A stretch of 64,000 nucleotides of DNA from Natrinema sp. CBA1119 (GCF_002572525.1 NZ_PDBS01000001.1:434001-498000); one strand, 5' to 3'; positions 41,585 through 51,295 are shown, counted from the first letter of the stretch. The notes: generated by a model from the letters alone, not told the origin. Numbers and translations are program-made.

Positions 41585-42784
41585 ATGTTTGCGATCGACG
41601 ATTTGAGTGACGCTATCGACGTGACTCGGGAGTTTCTGACGCCGGTCCGTCCCTGGATGTGGCTCAAACTGGCGCTCATCGTCTTCTTCGTCGGCGGTAC
41701 CGGATTCGGCGGCTCGTCGTTCTCCGGTGGCGGCGGCGGGATCGGCGGTGAGACGCCACCCGACACCGGAACTGATCCGATGACGAGCGTCGATTTCGCC
41801 GAGTGGCTGCCGATACTGATCGCGATCGGGGCGATCCTTCTCGTCCTCGGCCTCGGATTCCTCTTCGTGAGTTCGCTGTTGGAGTTCACGCTGCTCGAGT
41901 CGCTGCGTTCCGAAGAGGTTCACGTTCGCCGCTACACGTCGCGCAACGTCGGCCGCGGTACCCGGCTCTTCGGATTCCGCGTCGCGCTCGGGCTGATCGC
42001 GTTGCTTCTCCTCGGCGGTCCCCTCGTCGCGATCGTCCTCTCAACCTCGGACGGTATCGCGTGGGGATTGATCGGCCTGTTCATCCTGTTTGCGATCCCG
42101 GTCGGCATCGGGTTCGCCATCGCCGACCGGTTCACCACCGTTTTCGTCGCACCGACGATGCTCGAGCGGGAGCTCGGCGTCCTCGCCGCCTGGAAACGGT
42201 TCTGGCCGACACTGACCGGAAACTGGAAAGAGTACGTCGTCTACCTCCTACTCGTCTGGGTGCTCCAGTTAGTGATCGGCTTCGCGACGACGATCCTCCT
42301 CATCGTGCTGTTGATTCCGTTCGTGATCCTCCTCGTCATCCTCCTGCTCATCCCGTTCGTGAACCTGCTCGCCCTGCTGTTCATCCCGCTGTTCATCCTG
42401 TTGTTCGTCCTTCTCAGCGCGCTGATTCAGGTGCCGGTCGTCACGTATCTGCGATACTACGCGCTGTTGGTCCTCGGCGACACGGACTCGGAACTCGATC
42501 TGATCCCAGAGCAGCGAGCGGCGGTCCGCGACGGCGGTTCGGACCGCACCGGCGGAGCGGGCGCTGGCTGGGACTCCGGTGGCGACGGTCCCGATGACGA
42601 TGGTCCCGACGGGGACGGGCGCGGTCGGGACGACGAGTCCGATCCGTGGGGCCGCGACGAGTCTCGAGACGACGGGTGGAACGATACGGACGACACCGAC
42701 TCGCGGGACGACACCGGTTGGGACGACACCGACTCGCAGAACGGCACCGACTCGAGCGAGTCGGACGACGACCGCGGCTGGTAG
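41585..42784 (+). CDS. Polytopic membrane protein (DUF7544-like) with acidic C-terminal tail
   Basis: A 399-residue protein. About six or seven very hydrophobic helices occupy residues 25-300, with a Gly/Ser-rich loop near residue 45 (F-G-G-S-S-F-S-G-G-G-G-G) and an unusually pure Leu/Ile/Val run near residues 235-285. The last 90 residues are an Asp/Gly-rich tail with repeated D-D-T and D-S motifs. This matches a haloarchaeal membrane family of unknown function. I start at the ATG at 41585. Confidence 0.72.
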   Translation: MFAIDDLSDAIDVTREFLTPVRPWMWLKLALIVFFVGGTGFGGSSFSGGGGGIGGETPPDTGTDPMTSVDFAEWLPILIAIGAILLVLGLGFLFVSSLLEFTLLESLRSEEVHVRRYTSRNVGRGTRLFGFRVALGLIALLLLGGPLVAIVLSTSDGIAWGLIGLFILFAIPVGIGFAIADRFTTVFVAPTMLERELGVLAAWKRFWPTLTGNWKEYVVYLLLVWVLQLVIGFATTILLIVLLIPFVILLVILLLIPFVNLLALLFIPLFILLFVLLSALIQVPVVTYLRYYALLVLGDTDSELDLIPEQRAAVRDGGSDRTGGAGAGWDSGGDGPDDDGPDGDGRGRDDESDPWGRDESRDDGWNDTDDTDSRDDTGWDDTDSQNGTDSSESDDDRGW

Positions 42785-42842
42785 CGGTCGGCCCGTTCAC
42801 GGTCGGCGGTGCGTTTATTCCTCGCCCCGGCAAGTATCGCAT

Positions 42843-43985
42843 ATGCCCGTCGAGCTACCCGACGAACACCGGATGATCCGGGAGACCGTCAGGGACTTCT
42901 GTGAGACCGAGATCGAACCGATCGCCCAGGAGATCGAGGACGAGCATCGGTTCCCCGCGGAAATCTTCGAGCAACTCGCCGACCTCGACATGATGGGCGT
43001 TCCGATCGACGAATCGTACGGCGGTCTCGGCGGCGATACGCTCATGTACGCGCTCGTCGCCGAGGAACTCGGTCGCGTCTCCGGCGCGATCGGGCTCTCC
43101 TACGTCGCCCACACCTCCCTCGCCTCGAAACCCATCGAACTGTTCGGCACGAGCGCACAGAAGGAGCGCTGGCTGCGCCCGCTCGCGGAGGGCGAGTACG
43201 TCGGCGGCTGGGCGCTGACGGAACCCGATAGCGGCTCCGACGCGTCCGACATGGACACCCGGGCGAGGAAAGAGGGCGACGAGTGGGTGCTCGACGGGAC
43301 CAAACAGTTCATCACGAACGCCTCCGAGGCCGGCTCGATCCTCGTCAAGGCGGTCACGGACCCCGACGCGGGCTACGACGGCATCTCGACGTTCATCGTC
43401 GATCCCCGCGAGGACGACGGCTTCGAGGTGACGACGACCTGGGAGAAGATGGGACTCAACGCCTCGCCGACCTGCGAAATTTCGCTCGAGGCCGTTCGGC
43501 TCCCCGACGACCGCCTGCTCGGTGCGGAAGGCGACGGCTGGGAGCAGACCAAGAAGACGTTAGACGGCGGCCGCATCTCGATCGCCGCGCTCTCGACGGG
43601 GCTCGCCCAGGGTGCCTACGAACACGCGACGGCCTACAGCAAGGAGCGCGAGCAGTTCGGCCAGCCGATCTGCGAGTTCGACGCGATTCGGGACACGATC
43701 GTCGATATGTACCGCAAGACCGAACGAGCGCGACTGCTCACCCGCCAGGCCGCCCGGAAATACGACCAGGGCGATCCGGTAACCAAGGAATCGGCCCTCG
43801 CGAAACTCGACGCCAGCGAGGCCGCCCGCGAGGTCGCCGAGGACGCCGTCCAGGTGCTGGGCGGCTACGGCTACACCACCGATTTCGCCCCGCAGCGATT
43901 TTACCGCGACGCGAAGCTCATGGAAATCGGCGAGGGAACCAGCGAAATTCAGCACCTGGTGATCGGTCGAGAACTCGGGCTCTGA
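42843..43985 (+). CDS. Acyl-CoA dehydrogenase
   Basis: A 380-residue flavoprotein of normal length. It has W-A-L-T-E-P-D-S-G-S-D for FAD/substrate binding, K-Q-F-I-T-N-A, and Y-G-Y-T-T-D-F-A-P-Q-R-F-Y-R-D-A-K-L. I-G-E-G-T-S-E-I-Q follows, containing the catalytic-base Glu region. It introduces a trans-2 double bond into an acyl-CoA during beta-oxidation or branched amino-acid breakdown, passing electrons to ETF. The chain-length preference cannot be read. It starts 58 bases after the preceding membrane protein stop. Confidence 0.9.
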   Translation: MPVELPDEHRMIRETVRDFCETEIEPIAQEIEDEHRFPAEIFEQLADLDMMGVPIDESYGGLGGDTLMYALVAEELGRVSGAIGLSYVAHTSLASKPIELFGTSAQKERWLRPLAEGEYVGGWALTEPDSGSDASDMDTRARKEGDEWVLDGTKQFITNASEAGSILVKAVTDPDAGYDGISTFIVDPREDDGFEVTTTWEKMGLNASPTCEISLEAVRLPDDRLLGAEGDGWEQTKKTLDGGRISIAALSTGLAQGAYEHATAYSKEREQFGQPICEFDAIRDTIVDMYRKTERARLLTRQAARKYDQGDPVTKESALAKLDASEAAREVAEDAVQVLGGYGYTTDFAPQRFYRDAKLMEIGEGTSEIQHLVIGRELGL

Positions 43986-44074
43986 CGGGCACGCGGTCAG
44001 ATCGACGACCGCGTCGTGGGTACCGGCCGATCGACCGTCTCGAGGCCGAACGGGAACACTCCGTCGAGACGGCG

Positions 44075-44854
44075 TTAGCCGAGGACGCCGTCGTCGCTTT
44101 CGTTGTCGCCGCTGCCGTCGTCACTTTTGTTGTCACCGCTGCCGTCGTCGCTTTCGTTCGAGTCGCTGTTCCCGCCGTCCTCGGAACCGCCGGTCGAGTC
44201 GTCTGGATCGACGTCGGTGGTCACCGATTCGGTGAGCGTCGCGATGTTCGGCCGCTCCTGGCTCTGTAGGCGCTGGGGGTAGACGCCGATGGTCACGAGC
44301 AGGTCGTCGTCGGCCTCGACGGCCTCGGTGATGTGAATGTCGACCGCGAGTTCCTGCCCGTCGAACGTCGCGTCGGCGCTGAACCGCGACTGGGTCGTCG
44401 ACTGGTCGAGGATCGTGACGTCGCTGTCTCCCTCGTGGGAGATGTCGTTGATCCCGTCGTAGTTGCTCCTGACGAGGTCGATGAGTTCCTGGGTCGACAT
44501 CTCCCCGACGGGGTTGAGTTCTCGGCCGAAGATGTTGACCTGCGGGGTCGTCAACACGTTGTAGATGGCAGCGCGCCGCTCGCCGAGCCCCATGATCCCG
44601 ACCTGTTTTTCGTGTTTGGTCATGTAATTGATGACCGTGACGGTCTCGTTCGTGGGACCGACGTCACGCTCGATGGAGAGCTCCTCGATCTCGGTTTGCT
44701 CGTAGCCGGTTTCCTCGCGGGCGGCGGCCTCGACGCCCGCAGGTGAGGACTCGTGTTCGGCCATTCCAATCAATCCCAGACAGCCCGACAGGCTCGCGAG
44801 GCCGGCGACCCCGAGGCCCGCGATGACGCTTCGTCGATTCAGTTGTCGATCCAT
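44075..44854 (-). CDS. Haloarchaeal Tat lipoprotein (DUF6517-like)
   Basis: A 259-residue lipoprotein: L-N-R-R-S-V-I-A-G then the lipobox L-S-G-C. The globular part contains Y-M-T-K-H-E-K-Q-V and F-G-R-E-L-N-P-V-G-E-M-S-T-Q-E-L, as in the DUF6517 family. The C-terminus is an Asp/Ser/Gly tail with the repeat D-D-G-S-G-D-N-(K/E)-S, encoded by near-identical 27-base DNA units. It faces the outside; function unknown. Confidence 0.75.
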   Translation of the reverse strand: MDRQLNRRSVIAGLGVAGLASLSGCLGLIGMAEHESSPAGVEAAAREETGYEQTEIEELSIERDVGPTNETVTVINYMTKHEKQVGIMGLGERRAAIYNVLTTPQVNIFGRELNPVGEMSTQELIDLVRSNYDGINDISHEGDSDVTILDQSTTQSRFSADATFDGQELAVDIHITEAVEADDDLLVTIGVYPQRLQSQERPNIATLTESVTTDVDPDDSTGGSEDGGNSDSNESDDGSGDNKSDDGSGDNESDDGVLG

Positions 44855-45088
44855 TTCCCACCATGTGGTGTTTCAGGTGGTAAGTGTTTATTGGAACGAC
44901 GACTGTCTGTCAATATGAAATCGTTTTTCCAGTAGCATTCAGAGCGAATAGGGGCGGCTGGCAGTCACTGCATCGAACACGCCGGACAATTTCGGCAAGC
45001 CCCCACGAACAAAAGAGTCGACGGAACGGACGGCAAAGCGCTCCCCGAAACTACTGCTCGAGTCGCGAAAACGGCCGTCGGCTCGCTA

Positions 45089-46342
45089 TCAGGGCCAGCT
45101 CCCGGCTTCCGCGAAGGCGTCGGCGACGCGCTGGATCGCGACGACGTACGCCGCGGTCCGGGGGTTCTCGAGGTCGTGTTCCTCGTAGGTGTCGACCAGC
45201 GCGTCGAAGGCGTCGACGATGACCGTCTCGAGTTCCTCGTTGACGCGCTCTTCCGACCAGTAGAAGCGCTGGCGGTTCTGGACCCACTCGAAGTAGGAGA
45301 CGGTGACGCCGCCGGCGTTCGCGAGGATGTCCGGGATGACGAAGACGTCCTTCCCCTCGAGGACCTCGTCGGCCTTCGGAGTCAGCGGCCCGTTCGCGGC
45401 CTCCGAAATGACGTCCGCCTCGACGTCCTCGGCGAGGTCGGCGTCGATGGCGTTCTCGAGTGCGGCCGGAATCAGCAGGTCGACGTCGAGCGTGAGCACG
45501 TCCTCGTTCGTGATCTCCTTGCGTCCCTCGAAGCCGACGACGCTGCCCGTCTCGTTCTTGTGATCCTTCGCCGCGACCGGATCGAAACCGTCGGGGTCGT
45601 AGATACCGCCCGACGAGTCGCTGGCGGCGACGACGGTCGCGCCCATCTCGTCGATCAGTTTGGCGGCGATCCAGCCCGCGTTGCCGTAGCCCTGGACGGC
45701 GACGGTCGCGCCCTCGAGATCCTTGTCGAGGTAGTCGAACGCCTCGCGCGCGGCGATAACCGTCGAGCGGCCGGTCGCCTCGACGCGGCCCTCGCTGCCC
45801 CCGGAGTCGAGCGCCTTGCCCGTGATGACCCCCGGCTCGGTCGTGTTCTCGAGGCTCTCGTAGGTGTCCTTGATCCAGTTCATCTCCCGCTGGCCCGTGT
45901 TCACGTCGGGCGCGGGGATATCGCGGTCTTCGCCGATCAGGGGGCGCAGTTCCCTCGCGAACGAGCGGGTGAGCCGCTCGAGTTCCGCTTCGGAGTAGTC
46001 GTCGGGATCGAGAACGATGCCCCCCTTGCCGCCACCGAGTGGAATGTCGACGATCGCGGTCTTGTAGGTCATCCAGCCCGACAGCGCCTTGACCTCGTCG
46101 CGGGAGACTCCCGGGTGGTAGCGGATGCCGCCCTTGTAGGGGCCGCGGTCGCCGTTGAACTGCGAGCGGAAGGCCGTGAACCGCTCGAGCGTTCCGTCGT
46201 CGCGTTCGATCGTGAGGTTGGTCTCGAGGACCCGTTCGGGATGTTTGAGCCGCTCGATCACGTCGTCGCCCACGTCGAGAACGGCTGCAGCATCGTCTAT
46301 CTGCGATTGCAGGCTCTCGAATGGGTTGACATCCTCGCTCAT
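45089..46342 (-). CDS. gdhB: NAD(P)-dependent glutamate dehydrogenase
   Basis: A 417-residue protein of usual length. Substrate-binding lysines are in R-G-P-Y-K-G-G-I-R and P-L-G-G-G-K-G-G-I, the catalytic Asp in I-P-A-P-D-V-N-T, and the Rossmann motif is Q-G-Y-G-N-A-G-W. It interconverts glutamate and 2-oxoglutarate plus ammonia. I start at the ATG at 46342. An upstream in-frame start adds residues with no homologous character. The CitE/HpcH-like gene lies upstream on the same strand, 123 bases away. Confidence 0.92.
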   Translation of the reverse strand: MSEDVNPFESLQSQIDDAAAVLDVGDDVIERLKHPERVLETNLTIERDDGTLERFTAFRSQFNGDRGPYKGGIRYHPGVSRDEVKALSGWMTYKTAIVDIPLGGGKGGIVLDPDDYSEAELERLTRSFARELRPLIGEDRDIPAPDVNTGQREMNWIKDTYESLENTTEPGVITGKALDSGGSEGRVEATGRSTVIAAREAFDYLDKDLEGATVAVQGYGNAGWIAAKLIDEMGATVVAASDSSGGIYDPDGFDPVAAKDHKNETGSVVGFEGRKEITNEDVLTLDVDLLIPAALENAIDADLAEDVEADVISEAANGPLTPKADEVLEGKDVFVIPDILANAGGVTVSYFEWVQNRQRFYWSEERVNEELETVIVDAFDALVDTYEEHDLENPRTAAYVVAIQRVADAFAEAGSWP

Positions 46343-46465
46343 GCACCGATGGTTTTGGCGACCGGGGGATAAGCGTAGCGAATATCTATCACGGAATACG
46401 TCGTTCATCCAACCGTCTCGGCGTAATTACCTTTTATATTGGCCATTCGGTCGCCGTTCCGCCGG

Positions 46466-47332
46466 TCACCGTTCCTCGGCCGCCTCGCCCCGGTCTCGGA
46501 TTCGCTCGGCGCGTGCGATCAGCGGCGCGTCGATCATCTCGCCGTCGACCACGAAGACGCCCCGCCCCTCGGCGTCGGCCTCGCGTTTGGCCTCGAACAC
46601 GCGGTCGGCCCACTCCCGTTCCTTGGCCGACGGCGTGAACGCCTCGTTGATCGGCCCGATCTGTGCGGGGTGAATCGCCAGCTTGCCATCGTAGCCGAAT
46701 CGAACGGAGCGGTCGGCGTCTTCGCGGAGTCGCTCCTCGTTCTCGAAGTCGGTGACGAGGGTGTCGATCGCCGCGCAATCGTTCGCGGCCGCCGCGAGGA
46801 CGACCCGCTCGCGCGCGTAGCACACCTCGAGACCCTCCGCGGACCGCGTCGCGCCGATATCCGCCGCGAGGTCCTCCGCGCCGAACGCGAGTGCGTCGGT
46901 CGCGGGAACGGCCGCGATTTCCGCTGCAGCGAGGATCCCAGCCGCGCTCTCGAGCAGTGCGAAGACGGGCAGGGACGCGTCGTGGTCGTCGAGTTCGTCG
47001 ACGAGCGCACGGACGTCGTCGGGCGAGTCGACTTTCGGGAGCATGAGGCTCTCGAGGGCGTCTTCGCTGTCATCGAGCAACTCATCGAGATCGTCCGCTG
47101 CGGCTGTCCCCGCGGCCGCGTCGATCGCGTTGACCCGAACGCAGACCTCGCAGTCGGGATCGAAATCGGGATCCGACAGCACGTCTCGAACCGCCTCGCG
47201 GGCCTCGGCCTTGCGTTGCGGGGCGACGGCGTCCTCGAGATCGAAGATGATGACGTCCGCGCCGGACTCGGGCGCTTTGCGACACATTTCGGGGCGATCG
47301 CCGGGGGTGAACAGAATGCTTCTGCGGGCCAT
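46466..47332 (-). CDS. CitE/HpcH-family CoA-ester lyase
   Basis: A 288-residue TIM-barrel protein. S-I-L-F-T-P-G-D-R-P-E-M opens the family signature; F-D-L-E-D-A-V-A-P holds the metal-binding Asp/Glu, V-R-V-N the substrate Arg, and F-G-A-E-D the later acidic residues. It ends with G-K-L-A-I-H-P-A-Q-I. Members cleave citryl-, malyl- or beta-methylmalyl-CoA. In haloarchaea the last is part of the methylaspartate cycle, but the sequence alone does not decide the substrate. Confidence 0.85.
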   Translation of the reverse strand: MARRSILFTPGDRPEMCRKAPESGADVIIFDLEDAVAPQRKAEAREAVRDVLSDPDFDPDCEVCVRVNAIDAAAGTAAADDLDELLDDSEDALESLMLPKVDSPDDVRALVDELDDHDASLPVFALLESAAGILAAAEIAAVPATDALAFGAEDLAADIGATRSAEGLEVCYARERVVLAAAANDCAAIDTLVTDFENEERLREDADRSVRFGYDGKLAIHPAQIGPINEAFTPSAKEREWADRVFEAKREADAEGRGVFVVDGEMIDAPLIARAERIRDRGEAAEER

Positions 47333-47465
47333 ACCGTTCGGTTGATCGTCCACGGACAAAGTCGTTGAGTCGTCGGCTCGAGGCGAGCGACGAGAGAAAA
47401 CTGACGAGTGAGACGAAACAATCGAAGCGGGACGACCGGGACGGGGCGAGTGGGGTTGGCTCGAG

Positions 47466-47678
47466 CTACGTCGCCTCGAGGAGATCAGAGCGGGGCCGCG
47501 ACCGCCGGTCGATGGTCGTTCCGCAGTCGGGGCAGACGAGCAGTCGATCACTCCCGGTCGTCGCGATATCCCAGTCGTCGGGGAGGGGGCCTTCGTGACT
47601 GCACTCGGGGCAGAAGAGGACCATCTTCGGGCGCTCGGGCGGCGGGTGTGAATCGTCGCGGTACGTGTAGGTCGACAT
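47466..47678 (-). CDS. Small zinc-ribbon protein (70 aa)
   Basis: A 70-residue protein with two CxxC knuckles: F-C-P-E-C-S-H-E and V-C-P-D-C-G-T, 27 residues apart, a zinc-ribbon layout. The rest is short and charged. It starts at the ATG at 47678 (another ATG at 47684). Haloarchaea have many such ribbons of unknown role. Confidence 0.72.
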   Translation of the reverse strand: MSTYTYRDDSHPPPERPKMVLFCPECSHEGPLPDDWDIATTGSDRLLVCPDCGTTIDRRSRPRSDLLEAT

Positions 47679-47797
47679 TATCATTGCTAGGGACTCGACG
47701 TGAATAGGAGTTGTGTGAGACGAACGACCGTGACGAACAGTGACTCCCGTAGTGGGCAGCCCTGCGTACTAAGCCGGTGGTCGTGGTCGGTCGCTAC

Positions 47798-49198
47798 GTG
47801 TCCATCGAGAGTACCAATCCGGCGACGGGAGACGTGATCGATCGCTTTGAGGAGACGTCGGACGAGGAGCGAGACGAACGCCTTCGGCGGGCGAGCGAGA
47901 CCTTCGAGGAGTGGAGCGAGACGCCGATCGAGACGCGCCAGCGACTCCTGGCGAACGCGGCCGACGTCTTGCGGGAGAACGAGGACGACTACGCCGAACT
48001 GATGACCGAAGAGATGGGGAAACCCATCGGCCAGGCCCGCGACGAGGTCGCAAAGTGTGCGTGGGTCTGTGACTACTACGCCGAGACCGCCGCCGAACAC
48101 CTGCAGGACGAGGTGATCGCGAGCGACGAGCGCGCGCGGACGGTCGTCGCCTACCAGCCGCTGGGGCCGGTACTGGCGATCATGCCCTGGAACTTCCCCT
48201 TCTGGCAGGTGTTCCGCTTCGCCGCCCCAAATCTCGCCGCGGGCAACGTCGGTCTGCTGAAACACGCCTCGAATGTCCCCGGCTGCGCGCAGGCCATTCA
48301 GGATGTCTTCGAGCAGGCGGGATTCCCCGAGGGCGCGTTCACGTCGCTGCTGATCAGTTCCGACGAGATCGACGCGGTGATCGAGGACGACCGCATCGCG
48401 GGCGTCACCCTCACGGGCAGTGACGGCGCGGGTCGGGCCGTCGCCGAGACCGCCGGCAGCCAACTCAAGAAAAACGTCCTCGAGCTGGGCGGCAGCGACC
48501 CGTTCGTCGTCCTCGAGGACGCGCCGATGGACGAAACCGTCGAGACGGCGGTGCAGGCCCGACTCATCAACAACGGCCAGTCCTGTATCGCGGCCAAGCG
48601 CTTCATCGTGGTCGACGACGTCTACGACGAGTTCCTCGACCGGTTCGTCGACGAGATGGCGGCCCAGACCGTCGGTGATCCGATGAACGAGGACACCGAC
48701 ATCGGCCCGCAGGCCCGCGAGGATCTCATGGAAGACCTCCACGAACAGGTCGAGGAGACGCTCGAGCAGGGCGGCGAACTCGAACTCGGCGGCGAACCGA
48801 TGGATCGCGACGGCGCGTTCTACCCGCCGACGGTGCTCACCGACGTTCCCGAAAACGCGCCCGCGGATCAGGAGGAACTGTTCGGCCCCGTGGCCACGGT
48901 CTTCCGGGTCCCTGACGAGGAAGCCGCCATCGAGAAGGCCAATGACACCCGGTTCGGGCTCGGCGCGAGCGTCTGGACGGACGACCTCGAGCGCGGCGAG
49001 CGTGTCGCCCGCCGGTTCGAGTCGGGGCTGGCGTTCGTCAACGAACTCGTGAAGTCCGATCCCCGACTCCCCTTCGGCGGCGTGAAGGACTCGGGCTACG
49101 GGCGAGAACTCTCCCGACACGGGATTCGGGAGTTCGTCAACACGAAGACGATCTGGGTCCAGCAGGACGCCGGCGAGGAGACCGGGATGGTCGAGTAA
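47798..49198 (+). CDS. NAD(P)-dependent succinate-semialdehyde dehydrogenase-like enzyme
   Basis: A 466-residue aldehyde dehydrogenase. M-P-W-N-F-P-F-W, the general base in L-E-L-G-G-S-D-P-F, and the catalytic Cys in N-N-G-Q-S-C-I-A-A-K match the YneI/GabD-type semialdehyde group. The most likely start is the GTG at 47798, which gives the usual N-terminus S-I-E-S-T-N-P-A-T-G; a GTG at 47777 would add seven residues. Unlike the aldehyde dehydrogenase at 36977-38662 it has no insertion. Succinate semialdehyde is the best substrate guess. Confidence 0.85.
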   Translation: MSIESTNPATGDVIDRFEETSDEERDERLRRASETFEEWSETPIETRQRLLANAADVLRENEDDYAELMTEEMGKPIGQARDEVAKCAWVCDYYAETAAEHLQDEVIASDERARTVVAYQPLGPVLAIMPWNFPFWQVFRFAAPNLAAGNVGLLKHASNVPGCAQAIQDVFEQAGFPEGAFTSLLISSDEIDAVIEDDRIAGVTLTGSDGAGRAVAETAGSQLKKNVLELGGSDPFVVLEDAPMDETVETAVQARLINNGQSCIAAKRFIVVDDVYDEFLDRFVDEMAAQTVGDPMNEDTDIGPQAREDLMEDLHEQVEETLEQGGELELGGEPMDRDGAFYPPTVLTDVPENAPADQEELFGPVATVFRVPDEEAAIEKANDTRFGLGASVWTDDLERGERVARRFESGLAFVNELVKSDPRLPFGGVKDSGYGRELSRHGIREFVNTKTIWVQQDAGEETGMVE

Positions 49199-49302
49199 CG
49201 CCGATCGATCGCGAGGCGACGGCGGGGCGCTCGAGCGAGACGCCGGGTTTTCGCCTCGAGCGCGACACCACGTTTTTGTAGGTACTGCGAGACACCGGAC
49301 CT

Positions 49303-49788
49303 ATGACGGGACTGTACTACGAGGAGTTCGCCGTGGGCGAGACCATCACCCACGAGCGCCGGCGGACGATCTCCGAGAGCGACAACCAGCGCTTTTGCGA
49401 CATGACGATGAACCAGCAGCCCCTCCACCTTGACGGGGAGTTCACGGCCGACACCGAGTTCGGCGAGCGGCTGGTCAACGGCCTCTACACGATGAGCCTG
49501 GCCGTGGGCGTTTCGATCCCGGAGACGACCGACGGAACGATCGTCGCGAATCTCTCCTACAACGACGTCGAACACCCGAACCCGGTCTTTCACGGAGATA
49601 CGATCCGCGCCCAGTCGACGGTTACCGACAAGCGCGAGACCAGCGACGGCGAGCGCGGGATCGTCACCATGCACGTCGAGGCGTTCAAAGCGAACGATCC
49701 GGACGAACCCCTCGTCTGCGAGTTCGACCGGACCGTGCTCTCGCTGAAACGCGAGCGCGCGGCCGACGACGGAGAGGACGCGCGATGA
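49303..49788 (+). CDS. MaoC-type hot-dog hydratase
   Basis: A 161-residue single hot-dog domain. E-F-A-V-G-E-T-I-T-H-E-R-R opens it. The hydratase motif region reads D-M-T-M-N-Q-Q-P-L-H-L-D, with N-G-L-Y-T-M-S-L-A after it. MaoC proteins hydrate enoyl-CoA or mesaconyl-CoA type substrates; the Asp/His dyad is partly replaced here (Q-Q-P-L-H), so activity may differ. The stop overlaps the start of the next gene by four bases, indicating an operon. Confidence 0.82.
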   Translation: MTGLYYEEFAVGETITHERRRTISESDNQRFCDMTMNQQPLHLDGEFTADTEFGERLVNGLYTMSLAVGVSIPETTDGTIVANLSYNDVEHPNPVFHGDTIRAQSTVTDKRETSDGERGIVTMHVEAFKANDPDEPLVCEFDRTVLSLKRERAADDGEDAR

Positions 49789-50567
49789 GTTCCGAAATCG
49801 AAACCGACGGCGTCGACCCCGCCGACCTCGAGTGGCTCTCGCTGGACGACGACGAAGAAATCGTCTGGGCCGGCGGTCCGGACCGGCGAACGCTCATTCC
49901 GGCGTTCGCGATCGGAATTCCGCTCGCGATCGTCCTGATCGGGATCATCATCATCGCCAGCGAGTACCTCCGCGTGACTAACACCCACTACGTGGTGACG
50001 AATCGCGCGCTGTACGCGAAGACCGGCGTGCTCTCGCGGGACGTCAAGCGGATCGAACACGAGAAGGTACAGGACATCTCCTACAGCCAGAGCGCCCTTG
50101 GGGCCCACTTTGGCTACGGGAACGTCGAGGTCAGCACCGCCGGCGGTTCCGGCGTCGAAATGGCCTTCAAATCCGTACCGGACCCGAAAGCCGTCCAGCA
50201 ACGGATCAGCGAACGGGTCGACCGCAACCGCGGCGAGCCCGCGGACGGCCACTCGAGCGAGGACACGCTCGCGGCAATCCTCACCGAACTACGGGCGATT
50301 CGGGAGGCCGTCGAGGACGACCGATCCGTTCGAGCGAACGGTGGCGACGCCGACGGAACCACGGATCGAACGGCCGACCGAAGCGACGATCGAACGGCCG
50401 ACCGAAGCGACGATCGAACGGCCACCCGGAGCGACGATCGAACGGCCACCCGGAGCGACGATCGAACGGCCACCCGGAGCGACGATCGAACGGCCACCCG
50501 GAGCGACGATCGAACGGCCACCCGGAGCGACGATCGAACGGTCGATCGGAAAGATGATCGACGGTGA
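49785..50567 (+). CDS. PH-domain (YdbT/DUF304-like) membrane protein with octapeptide repeats
   Basis: A 260-residue protein. A charged N-terminus and one membrane helix pair (F-A-I-G-I-P-L-A-I-V-L-I-G-I-I-I-I-A) precede a bacterial PH domain: Y-V-V-T-N-R-A-L-Y-A-K-T-G, V-K-R-I-E-H-E-K-V-Q-D-I and G-Y-G-N-V-E-V-S-T-A. The C-terminal 70 residues are eight copies of an octapeptide based on D-R-T-A-T-R-S-D, encoded by a 24-base DNA repeat. The start overlaps the MaoC gene. PH-domain pairs like this with the next gene are common; role unknown. Confidence 0.82.
   Translation: MSSEIETDGVDPADLEWLSLDDDEEIVWAGGPDRRTLIPAFAIGIPLAIVLIGIIIIASEYLRVTNTHYVVTNRALYAKTGVLSRDVKRIEHEKVQDISYSQSALGAHFGYGNVEVSTAGGSGVEMAFKSVPDPKAVQQRISERVDRNRGEPADGHSSEDTLAAILTELRAIREAVEDDRSVRANGGDADGTTDRTADRSDDRTADRSDDRTATRSDDRTATRSDDRTATRSDDRTATRSDDRTATRSDDRTVDRKDDRR
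50364..50555 (+). repeat. 24-bp in-frame tandem repeat, eight units
   Basis: Units start at 50364 and continue every 24 bases to 50555. Units 1-2 are identical to each other, units 3-7 are identical to each other, and unit 8 is degenerate. Each begins GATCGAACGG and encodes D-R-T-A-(D/T)-R-S-D. Identity at third positions means recent expansion, probably by slippage. Changes of whole units keep the frame. Confidence 0.92.
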
Positions 50568-50574
50568 AACGAGC

Positions 50575-51210
50575 ATGACACGGACGAATCCATCTGATTC
50601 GGTGGCGGAGTCAGGAGGGTCGTCCGACGCAACGGCCGCTCCCGGCGATCCGACGGCGGTCCCGGACTGGCTCCCGCTCGAGTCCGAGGGCGGCGAGCGG
50701 ATCCGCTGGCGGGGTAGCCCGCGAATACAGACCGTGCTCCCGTGGGCGGCGTTCGCACTCGTCGGAACGGTGGCGGTGCTGGCCGCGGTCGCTACCGAGA
50801 TGCTTCCGGCCCTCGCGGTCGTCGGGATTCCGATCGTCGTCGCGCCGGCGCTGTGGCAGTACGCCCGCGTCTCGCGGACGGCGTTCGTCGTCACGAATTC
50901 GGTGGCCGCGACCCGCCACGGCGTTCTCGGGATCCGAGTCCGAACCGTCTCCCTCGAGCGGATCCAGAACACGACCGTCGAACAGGACCCGATCGGTCGC
51001 CTCGTCGGCTACGGTACCGTCACGATCGAGACGGCCAGCGGCTCGGAGCTCGCCTTCTGGAACGTCGAGGAGCCGGCGCGAATCCGCGAGCGACTCGAGG
51101 CCGAACGAGAGCGCCTAACGGGTGGCGAGATTCCGGGCCGACCCGAGCAGTGGGGCGCGATCCTCGAGGAGGTTCGGGAGTGGCGACGCGTCGCAGAGCG
51201 GCGTTCGTGA
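50575..51210 (+). CDS. Second PH-domain (YdbS-like) membrane protein
   Basis: A 211-residue protein. An acidic start, then R-I-R-W-R-G-S-P-R, two membrane helices (V-L-P-W-A-A-F-A-L-V-G-T-V-A-V-L and A-L-A-V-V-G-I-P-I-V-V-A-P) and a PH-like domain with F-V-V-T-N-S-V-A-A-T-R-H-G, L-E-R-I-Q-N-T-T-V-E and G-Y-G-T-V-T-I-E-T-A. It follows the first PH gene by 7 bases; an ATG at 50554 would overlap it. The two probably work as a pair in the membrane. Confidence 0.8.
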   Translation: MTRTNPSDSVAESGGSSDATAAPGDPTAVPDWLPLESEGGERIRWRGSPRIQTVLPWAAFALVGTVAVLAAVATEMLPALAVVGIPIVVAPALWQYARVSRTAFVVTNSVAATRHGVLGIRVRTVSLERIQNTTVEQDPIGRLVGYGTVTIETASGSELAFWNVEEPARIRERLEAERERLTGGEIPGRPEQWGAILEEVREWRRVAERRS

Positions 51211-51295
51211 GCAGGAGAGGGCCGTCAACCGGCCGGCCGTCAACAGCCACGAACGCGCGACAGTGTACCGACGGTACCGATCCGACCGATTCGAG

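Noticed and set aside
50363-50531. CRISPR-like array of 24-base units
   Set aside because: Units are contiguous with no spacers and are in frame inside a gene.
50098-50574. Upstream extension of the second PH-domain gene
   Set aside because: It is the repeat region of the first PH gene read in another frame.
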